A stretch of DNA of 5,711 nt from Candidatus Gastranaerophilales bacterium HUM_9 (GTDB taxonomy: Bacteria > Cyanobacteriota > Vampirovibrionia > Gastranaerophilales > Gastranaerophilaceae), in assembly GCA_002103075.1 (NCBI GenBank), contig DABG01000015.1, positions 1 to 5,711 of the forward strand, written 5' to 3'. This document shows, one piece after another, positions 1-5,711 of this stretch. The notes under the pieces were generated by a model, which was given only the letters and a program-made list of their open reading frames with translations, was not told the DNA's origin and searched no databases. Positions within the stretch are counted from its first letter, which is position 1; the number at the start of each line of letters is the position of its first letter. Both the position numbers and the translations under genes were made by a program.

Positions 1-3000
1 CGTAGCCTTCGTTGTAGCACTGCCGACTACGTAGTTGTTCGTGAAATCTGTGTTGATGATTTTGCCTATGGTACCTGTGTTATATATGGCACCACCTGCG
101 GCTGTAACCTCATTGCTAACAGTTTGATATAAAATAACACCATTTGCATTAAATATTGATTTATTAGCACCTAAATCACCAGCCAAGGTTGCAATTGTGC
201 CTTGGTTATAGATTGCTCCACCACCAGTGGTTGGATAAGATGGGTTAGTCATATTTCTTGATATAACAAAATTCCCCTCAAAACTATTATTTTTTAATAA
301 TGTTGCCGTAGATACATTAGATATAGCTGCACCGCCTGCACCATAATAACCACCATATACAAAGTTTGCAAAGAATGTATTTTTAGATATTTCTTTTGAA
401 GAACAACTTAATCTTAACGCACCACCATAACCACCATTTCCCCAATTGCTGAGAGACTTAATAGTTGTAATAGCTGTGTTTAAGACATTAACATCATTTG
501 TCATTAATGGAGTTGATACTTTAAATCCAGAAACAGTATGTGATGTATAAGTAAGAGTTCCAATATTAACACCAGAAGAAGAAATTGATTCTGATTTTGT
601 ACTATCTGTAACAGAATTTTCAATAGTAAATAAATTATCAACAGGAGTCCTAAAACTTATATAATTACCTGTAAAGATGTTACCTGTAATTGTTCCGATT
701 GTACCACCAGCAAAAATGGCACCCCCTTGTCCATCACCAAGAGAACCCATAGAAGCATTACCTACAAAAACAGAATCTTTTAAATTTAAGGTTCCGCCAA
801 TTGAATAAATAGCACCACCGTATGCAGCTTGCGTAAATCTTGCACTATTATTTGCAAATAATACATTTGAAATCGTTAAATTTGCATTACTCCAAATTGC
901 TCCACCATATACATACGTAGCACTTGCTGTATGTCGTGCATAAACGTAGTTCCCAATAAATGATGAATAGTTATTTGTTGATGATGTAATATCTGAGGCT
1001 TTGCCAGATATAACCGTAACTGAATCAAGTGTTGGTTTTACGGAACCAGTTATCTCTAATGCTTTAGTCGTATAAATAGCACCACCGTATGCATGACCTT
1101 GCATTGAATCAAGATAATTACCATAAAAATGAGTATTACTTATTGTTGGTAAAGTACCTATATTATAAATAGCACCACCCTCAAGGTGATAATTTGCATT
1201 GTTTACGCTTGAGCTCACTGACGTTATATAGTTTCCGCTAAATACGCTATTTGTTATACCATAAGTGATTGTTCCAGAGTTCCATATACCAGCACCTTGA
1301 CCATATTTGCTAACTTGCGGTTTGAATGTAGCATAGTTACCATAATACACATTTCTATCAATAGATTTATTGTTATAGCCATTATATCCAATTATACCAT
1401 TATTGTATAAGCCAATACCTTTTGTACCATAAGCAATAGCATAGTTTGAAATTACTGATACATCTTTTAAACCTAAATAATATCTACCAGAATTGTATAA
1501 AGCGATACCATTTACAGAGTTTATAAGTGTATCTGAATCAGATTTTGTTGCATAGTTTCCATAAAAAATATTATTAGAGTTTTCAAAAATATATCCAGTA
1601 TTACCTAATGCTACTGATGAAAAATCCCCAGATGAATTACTATAGTTATAGTTGCGTATAAAATAATTATCAGAAATATTATATAAATCACCTGAGTTAC
1701 AGATAACTACATAATTATAACAATTTGGAGTTAGGTTTAACCAGAAATGAGAATTTGTGATACCACCTTTATATGCTCCATTTTCAATATAACCAATTTT
1801 ACCACCGCCGTGGTTTAAAATTCTACCATTACCATAATGACCACTTGAACTTATATCAATAGAAATGTTTTTTATTACACCGCCACTTCTATTTTTGATT
1901 AAGTTATAAGAACTTGAGTTTGAATAGAAATAGCCTGAAATGTTTTTAATAGTACCCAAGTTATTAATAAAGTGAGCATAGTTTTGACTAAATCCAGACA
2001 AACGAACATTTTCAAAATTACCAGTTGCACCAGCTTGAATCATTATTGCACCAAGTGTATCACCCCAACCGTATGACAAATATCTTAAATTTTGAAAATA
2101 AATATTTGATATATTCAATGACGCACCAGATTTTACGTCTAATTGTAAATATCTACCACCAAGAGTAATTTGTGATATTTTGTTAGCAGATGAATCATAA
2201 AGACCAACGATATTAGTTTTTGTTGTTATATTAGTAACATCATAATTATGTGTTGTTGTATAATTATCTGTCGTTGTATTAAACCTAAAAGTTTTTTCTT
2301 TGTTTGTACTATAAGTTAAAAAATCTTCTAATAAGTCCTTTTTAGTAAATTGATTCGTCGTCCAATTTGTACCAGTGATTGATAATTTCAAGCTATCATT
2401 TGTACTTTGTGTTGTCGCTAGTGATAATGTCGCATTACCTGTACCATTTTTAACTCTTATACCGTATTTTGCTGCATCATTGAATGATACATTTACATTT
2501 CCACTAGAATCAACAAATGAAAACTCTGTACCATCATCTTTGTACGCTTTTGAAATTGTATCTTCTGTCCTAATAGCGATAGGAAGAGCCGTTTTTGCTT
2601 TGTCAATAACTGATTGAGGAAGAATCAATTGAGACTTTGAGCCACCTGTTAGAATTTGGAATGTAATACCAGATACTAAATCATTAACGCTTGATAAAGT
2701 TAAATTAACATTAGTGATAGTTATTTTAGCATCAGATGTTTTATCAGAGATTATCAACTTATCTGATTTTTTTGTAGTTGCATCAAGGTCTAATGTAATG
2801 TTACCTGTGCCTGTAACTTTACCTACGTTAAATTCTCTTGATACTAAATCTGCAAGATTAAGTGTTCCACCATTAAAATTAAGAGTACCGTCTATTATTC
2901 CATTTTCATCTACTAATAATGAACCATTAATTTTAGTGACCCCTGAACCATATAAATGCCTATTTAATGTTCCAGAAACTAAAAAAGTACCATTATTAGT

Positions 3001-5711
3001 AACTGTTTTTTGTATGGCTAAAGGTGAAAAATTAGAAGTAAATGTACCACCCTCATCGATTATCAAATTTGAATTTATAATGCTATTATTAGTATTTTTA
3101 ACATCTCCAGTAATATGTACCAAACCATTACCTTGACCTACAGATGAGCCAATAGTGTTTCTAAGAGTACCACCTGTTAAGTATAAATGAGAATTGGCTG
3201 CCATAGATTCTGAAAAGTTAAAATTGTCAGCACTTGTATACACTTTTGCAGAACCTTGCGTAATTAAATTGCCAACATTTGCTTTTGAACCAATATATAC
3301 GGTGTTATAAAAATATGTATAAGTATTCGTTGTTACATTTACTGTACCACCGAAAAATTGTAATCTACCATTACCACTAACTAATAAATCATCAGCATTT
3401 TCAAACTTAAACCATTTATCACCAGTATTGAAATATTGATTTATAGTCGTCCCACTTTTAACAAGCACATCACCTAATAATGAAATTGTACCTGTTCCTG
3501 TTAATTGTTGATTAAAAGTTCCACCAGTAAATACTAAAGAGCCATTGTTAACAACGGCATTTAATATATTATTAGCACTTGCTGTATAAGTAGCACCACT
3601 ATTGACGGTTACTTTGTTAGCAACTTTTACATTAGAAGATACGCTTCCAGTAATGATTGTGTTTCCAGCACCACTAATTTCATAATTTAATGAACCACCA
3701 GTTAATGTTAAATTACCACTATTTGAAATAATGTTTTTTAAATACTCTGCATACGCAGTAAGTGAAGAACCTGCAAAAATATTTATTTTATTATAAAATC
3801 CATAAGCAAGTACATTTGTTTCTACAAATTGAATGTATGCCGGTGTACTTGCTGAACCAATATTTGTTGTACCACTACCACCTACGTTTGCATATCGTAA
3901 AACAGCTGGCGTTGATGACGTACCACCTATAAAATTTAGAACCCCAGCATTTTGCACTTTTTTATTAGACCCAGGGTTATTTAATCTCAAATTCTCAGGA
4001 TTAGTTGTTAATGTAGATGTTGCAGGAATTGTAATCGTTGATGTATTTAAAACTATATTATTCTTGATATTCATGTTATCACCGAATGTAAGTTCTGGTT
4101 TGTAATAACCTGATAACCCAGAATATGTTATAGTACCATCTAATGTTTTAAAGTTTCCAGTTAAATATATGTTAGCACTTTCATTTCCCAACAATTTCAA
4201 AGATAAATTCATACTATCTGTATTTTTTGAATTTATATAAATATAAGAATTAGAGTCTAATTCAATATTTTTATAGGTTCCGGTGGTTTTATTTTTTAAA
4301 TTTTCAATATCTGTATAAAAATTCGCTCTACTTGCTAAAAACAAAGCAGAATTGATTGTTCCTGTATTTGAAATATATTCTGTACCATTTCCAGAACCGA
4401 TTTGAACAACACCATTCCCCATTATTGAACCTGTTATTACATTTGAATCACTTAAGGATTTACTTGAATATCCTAAAACATTTAATGTACCACTATTTGC
4501 AATTGTATTTTTTATATTTCCTGCATAAAAATTACCTACACCTGTATTAGTTATATTTATTGGTGTATTAAGTGTTGCATACATTTCTGCGTTCATAATA
4601 CCTGCAACATCAACTTTTGATTGTTGCAAATTTGCGTAATTTCCGACAACTAATGTTGCTCCCTCATTAACAGTCATAGACCCCGCCCCAATCAAACTTT
4701 GGTTCAAGGTCACCGTATTCACAGAACTGTTTGAGTTAACCCCAATAGTGAAGTTATCAGAGTTGTTTATTATCGCAGCCTTAGCTCCAGCCGCAGACTG
4801 TTTGTCACCAACGGTTGTGTTAATCAAGGTCACCCCACCACCGTTATTTGTGATAAAAGCACCGTCCTCATTCTTTAGACCTGTTATCCTAACATTCTCT
4901 ATATTCAACCTTGATGCAGCATCAAGTGTAAACATCTTGTGACTATTAGCGTTGATAGTTGAAGTTATCTCATTCGCACCAGATAACTCACCAGTGACAT
5001 ACAAAACACCTTTTACAATCTCTGCAACCCCATTATCAATGAAGTCTTCTGTAACGTTATACACGCTATCAGAACCAGTAGAGATAAAGTGTTTCACAGG
5101 CAAATCATCGTTATACTTCGCATAAAGCCTTAATGCATCAACAAGAGTAGTCTTTTCGCTCAAGATGTTTTCATTATACGTATAAGTCAAGCTGTCATAA
5201 GTTGAACCGGTTTTTGATAAAGCCAAAGAGCTAGAGTAGTTGTATGTAACAACACGAGTACCCAATGCTTGTGACCAATAGATAGTATCACCGATAGCTG
5301 TTGTATACTCTGTTCTTGTTTGGTTAGAACCGCTTGTAGAATACTGTTTCAAGATATTAGGGTCAATATCAATCCTCATACCGTTTGATGCAGCAGCTGC
5401 ACCTGCCTGCAAAATTTGCAAGGTTACAGACATATTAGGTAAGTCGTTCAACAAGTTTAATCCGGCAATATATATTGTTCCGCTACCGTTCTGTACAATA
5501 AACTGGTCAAAGTTCTTTGTCTTGAAATCAACATCAAGATAGTATTTAGTGCTATTTTGTGAGTTCATCTGAGCAAACTTATATGTGTTTCCAACACCGT
5601 TAGCAAAATCAAGTGTAAGGTTAGAACCCTCAGCCACAGAAAACTCACCTGCGTTAGTGATATCGTTCCAGATAGCGATAGTAGAGTTACCATCAACAGT
5701 GATATGGTAAC
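1..5711 (-). CDS. Giant beta-helix surface protein (autotransporter/adhesin-like), internal fragment open at both ends
   Basis: Seen: the minus-strand frame starting at base 5709 runs 1,903 codons to base 1 with no stop. There is no start codon context, ribosome binding site or stop, so the gene continues past both edges. The product is rich in Asn, Thr, Ser and Gly, has only three Cys (residues 1330, 1337, 1769), and consists of short alternating hydrophobic strands and Asn/Gly turns. Repeats of 'TGGTLN' type and of GGAI plus FxxN type are present. Known: such repeats fold as right-handed beta-helices in autotransporter passengers, filamentous adhesins and chlamydial Pmp proteins. Inferred: a secreted or cell-surface protein, possibly an adhesin. 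No catalytic motif, signal peptide, transmembrane segment or beta-barrel is visible, so the secretion route cannot be read here. A beta-helix enzyme such as a polysaccharide lyase is a less likely alternative. The reading frame is near certain; the function is moderately supported. Confidence 0.93.
805..826 (-). repeat. 22-bp direct repeat, copy 1 (partner at 1072-1093)
   Basis: Bases 805-826 are identical to 1072-1093 over 22 bp. A third, shorter match of 15 bp lies at 1165-1179. All encode part of a YGGAIY or GGAIY motif on the minus strand. The two 22-bp copies are 267 bp apart, exactly 89 codons, so recombination between them would keep the reading frame. Confidence 0.8.
1072..1093 (-). 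repeat. 22-bp direct repeat, copy 2 (partner at 805-826)
   Basis: Identical to 805-826 and in the same orientation and codon phase. It encodes the GGAI motif at residues 1542-1547 and its neighbours. Most other GGAI motifs in the block differ at the nucleotide level through synonymous changes, so exact identity over 22 bp is notable here, although the shared protein motif constrains much of it. Confidence 0.8.
1621..2199 (-). other. Start of beta-helix 2 (residues 1171-1363)
   Basis: The helix begins near GGRYLQLDVKSGASLNISNI (1184-1203), the counterpart of residues 260-278 in helix 1. Rungs then follow with NLGTIKNISG, RSGGVIKNIS and GGGKIGYIENGA, each a G-[TVK]-I-x-x-I turn-strand unit of the kind that becomes GGAI-type downstream. 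The first clear FxxN motif (FIRN) is at residue 1350. Aromatic content is high (many Tyr and Phe), and two of the three cysteines in the fragment, 1330 and 1337, lie here. The assignment as a helix start is inferred from the parallel with helix 1. Confidence 0.55.
2200..2802 (-). repeat. Spacer module, copy B (residues 970-1170)
   Basis: This is the diverged second copy of the module at 5547-5035. It opens with NITLDLD, then SDKLIIS, ITITNVNLTL, the landmark VNDLVSGITFQILTGG, and a Pro/Lys-containing stretch (LILPQSVIDKAKTALP). It continues with a polar block (TEDTISKAYKDDG), LSLATTQST, a single Trp (residue 1115) and a likely short helix KKDLLEDFLTY (1123-1133). It ends in a Thr/Asn-rich run (NTTTDNYTTTHNYDVTNITT, 1144-1163). 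Similarity to copy A is clear at the QIL and LD-LD landmarks and weak between them, so the duplication is old or the copies evolve fast. Copy B is somewhat longer because of insertions. Function is unrecognised beyond a structural junction. Confidence 0.6.
2803..3720 (-). repeat. Beta-helix rungs of 'N-G-x-L-x-LTGGTLN' type (residues 664-969)
   Basis: At least five degenerate copies share the plan 'NG-strand-GGTLN-strand-GxG-strand-G'. They begin near residues 664 (SGNLTLTGGSLNYEISGAGN), 722 (NGSLVFTGGTFNQQLTGTGT), 839 (NSHLYLTGGTLRNTIG), 906 (NGTFLVSGTLNRHLYGSG) and 940 (IDGTLNFNGGTLNLADL). A weaker relative lies at 781 (GRLQFFGGTVNV). Spacing is uneven (58, 117, 67 and 34 residues between starts), consistent with intervening rungs that have diverged. 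Such GTL/GG rungs are typical of autotransporter and filamentous-adhesin helices. The last copy runs straight into spacer copy B, so this block appears to end beta-helix 1. Confidence 0.65.
3721..4680 (-). other. AT-rich beta-helix stretch, irregular repeats (residues 344-663)
   Basis: This stretch keeps the same frame but is strongly AT-rich, with AAT, ATA, TTA and ACA dominating. Asn-rich turns (NTGVGN, NSGTL, GNGVV, SNTGTIN) alternate with short hydrophobic strands (LNVLGY, VVQIGSG, IYINS, IYLTGNF). The phrases ANSGTLNVLG and ISNTGTINSALFL resemble helix rungs, but spacing is irregular, and residues 464-560 hold a less repetitive segment with several Tyr and Lys. No motif of known activity is visible. 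It is probably a continuation of beta-helix 1; loops or a side domain may protrude from about residues 465-560. Confidence 0.45.
4681..5034 (-). other. Start of beta-helix 1 (residues 226-343)
   Basis: Strand-turn repeats begin at about residue 229 (EIVKGVLYVTGEL) and continue through MFTLDAASRLNIENVRITGL and the turn NNGGGVTLINTTV to NTVTLNQSLIGAG. The phrase LNIENVRITGL (268-278) corresponds to LNISNIYFQNL (1198-1208) at the start of the second helix, 930 residues later, which supports a repeated domain boundary. Codon use is still the GC-richer style up to about base 4681 and then changes abruptly. The fold is inferred from pattern; no ligand-binding or catalytic residues stand out. Confidence 0.55.
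5035..5547 (-). repeat. Spacer module, copy A (residues 55-225) between two beta-helices
   Basis: This non-helical-looking segment begins with the acidic strand YYLDVDF, followed by FDQFIV, a GTIYIAGLNLL strand and TLQILQAG. A polar stretch with IDPNILKQY and two Tyr-rich strands (VVTYNYSSSLAL, DSLTYTYN) follows, then a likely short helix around VDALRLYAKY (residues 190-199). The order of landmarks recurs in copy B at 2802-2200: LDVD/LDLD, a DK/FDQ-I strand, LNDL/VNDL, TLQILQAG/TFQILTGG, a polar block, LALSKTGST/LSLATTQST, then a short amphipathic segment. The LDVD landmark is offset by 915 residues and the QIL landmark by 920. Known: conserved capping and junction segments commonly end passenger beta-helices. 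Inferred: this module closes one helix and starts the next. Its biochemical role is unknown to me. Confidence 0.6.
5548..5709 (-). other. C-terminal end of a preceding beta-helix (domain, residues 1-54)
   Basis: Residues 1-54 contain alternating strands such as STIAIW and SNLTLDF, separated by Asn/Gly turns (DGN, NAG, EGSN). This matches the last rungs of a beta-helix whose earlier part lies beyond the window edge. It sits directly before spacer copy A, in the same position that residues 924-969 occupy before spacer copy B. Composition here is the GC-richer style, with AAC used for almost all Asn. Assignment as helix rungs is by pattern only. Confidence 0.55.

Larger units (their letters stand above)
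1..1620 (-). repeat. Pmp-like GGAI / FxxN repeat block (residues 1364-1903), continuing beyond the window
   Basis: GGA[I/L]-type motifs start at residues 1401 and 1431 (degenerate GIALYN, GIGLYN), 1472 (GAGIWN), 1511, 1542, 1602, 1631, 1662, 1762, 1792 (GGAAIS), 1830 and 1872. FxxN motifs start at 1382, 1490, 1528, 1584, 1618, 1648, 1679, 1779, 1810, 1853 and 1889, with YYGN at 1455. The best-preserved part is regular: GGAI at 1602, 1631 and 1662, with FxxN 16-17 residues after each. Known: repeated GGA[ILV] and FxxN define the chlamydial polymorphic membrane protein passenger (Chlam_PMP repeat) and have been tied to host-cell adhesion there; the same pattern occurs in other beta-helix autotransporters. 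Inferred: a surface-exposed binding region. The final repeat is intact at the window edge, so the block goes on. Confidence 0.8.

Noticed and set aside
805..1179. Regular short repeats as a CRISPR array
   Set aside because: Repeats are few, uneven in spacing, degenerate and in codon phase, and they encode GGAI motifs of the protein.
2375..2617. 80-codon plus-strand ORF
   Set aside because: It lies antisense inside the continuous minus-strand frame, has no ribosome binding site or family resemblance, and its hydrophobic character is a by-product of reading Asn/Thr/Gly codons in reverse.
2767..2773. A7 run on the coding strand (ACA AAA AAA), matching a slippery heptamer, as a possible programmed -1 frameshift or phase-variation site
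   Set aside because: The frame continues cleanly for more than 900 codons after it, no stem-loop or upstream stimulator is evident, and runs of six or seven A/T are common by chance at this composition.
2714..3136. 140-codon plus-strand ORF
   Set aside because: Antisense shadow of the TGGTLN block and spacer copy B. Its Val/Leu/Pro-rich sequence mirrors the repeat codons of the real gene.
3833..4105. 90-codon plus-strand ORF
   Set aside because: Antisense shadow without initiation signals or recognisable domains.
4356..4550. 64-codon plus-strand ORF rich in Leu, His and Tyr
   Set aside because: Antisense to the very AT-rich part of the minus-strand gene. The Leu/Tyr/His bias follows from base composition.
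4201..4560. AT-rich stretch as an intergenic region, promoter or origin
   Set aside because: The minus-strand frame stays open throughout with beta-helix-like protein sequence, so the AT bias is coding.
4748..4942. 64-codon plus-strand ORF resembling a signal peptide
   Set aside because: Antisense shadow. The hydrophobic start arises from reversed Ala/Asn codons and it lacks a ribosome binding site.

Overview
The whole window is one protein-coding gene on the minus strand. Read from 5709 down to 1 there are 1,903 codons without a stop, and neither a start nor a stop codon belonging to the gene lies inside the window. This is therefore an internal slice of a much longer gene. Below, residue n of the slice begins at base 5712-3n. 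The product is rich in Asn, Thr, Ser and Gly, has three cysteines, and is built almost entirely of short beta-strand repeats. It looks like the passenger of a giant surface or secreted right-handed beta-helix protein (autotransporter/adhesin type). The secretion signal and any beta-barrel or other anchor would lie outside the window.

Layout in translation order (high to low coordinates): end of an earlier beta-helix (5709-5548); a spacer module, copy A (5547-5035); the start of a new beta-helix (5034-4681); a long AT-rich helix stretch (4680-3721); a run of 'TGGTLN'-type rungs (3720-2803); a second, diverged spacer module, copy B (2802-2200); the start of another beta-helix (2199-1621); and a run of GGAI and FxxN motifs like those of chlamydial Pmp proteins (1620-1). 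The two spacers lie about 915-940 residues apart, so the gene appears to be built from large composite units, each a spacer plus a beta-helix.

Base composition changes sharply inside the reading frame. The segments 5711-4681 and 120-1 are richer in G+C and prefer AAC for Asn, while the interior is very AT-rich and prefers AAT. This suggests a mosaic in which a diverged interior sits between segments of another codon style.

The organism is probably a low-GC, host-associated Gram-negative bacterium. Trp is TGG and the frame contains no TGA. GGAI/FxxN repeats are classic in Chlamydiae, but similar giant proteins also occur in uncultured gut lineages (for example AT-rich Alphaproteobacteria or Elusimicrobia). 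The sequence alone does not settle this. I see no RNA gene, mobile element, CRISPR array, promoter, terminator or second gene.
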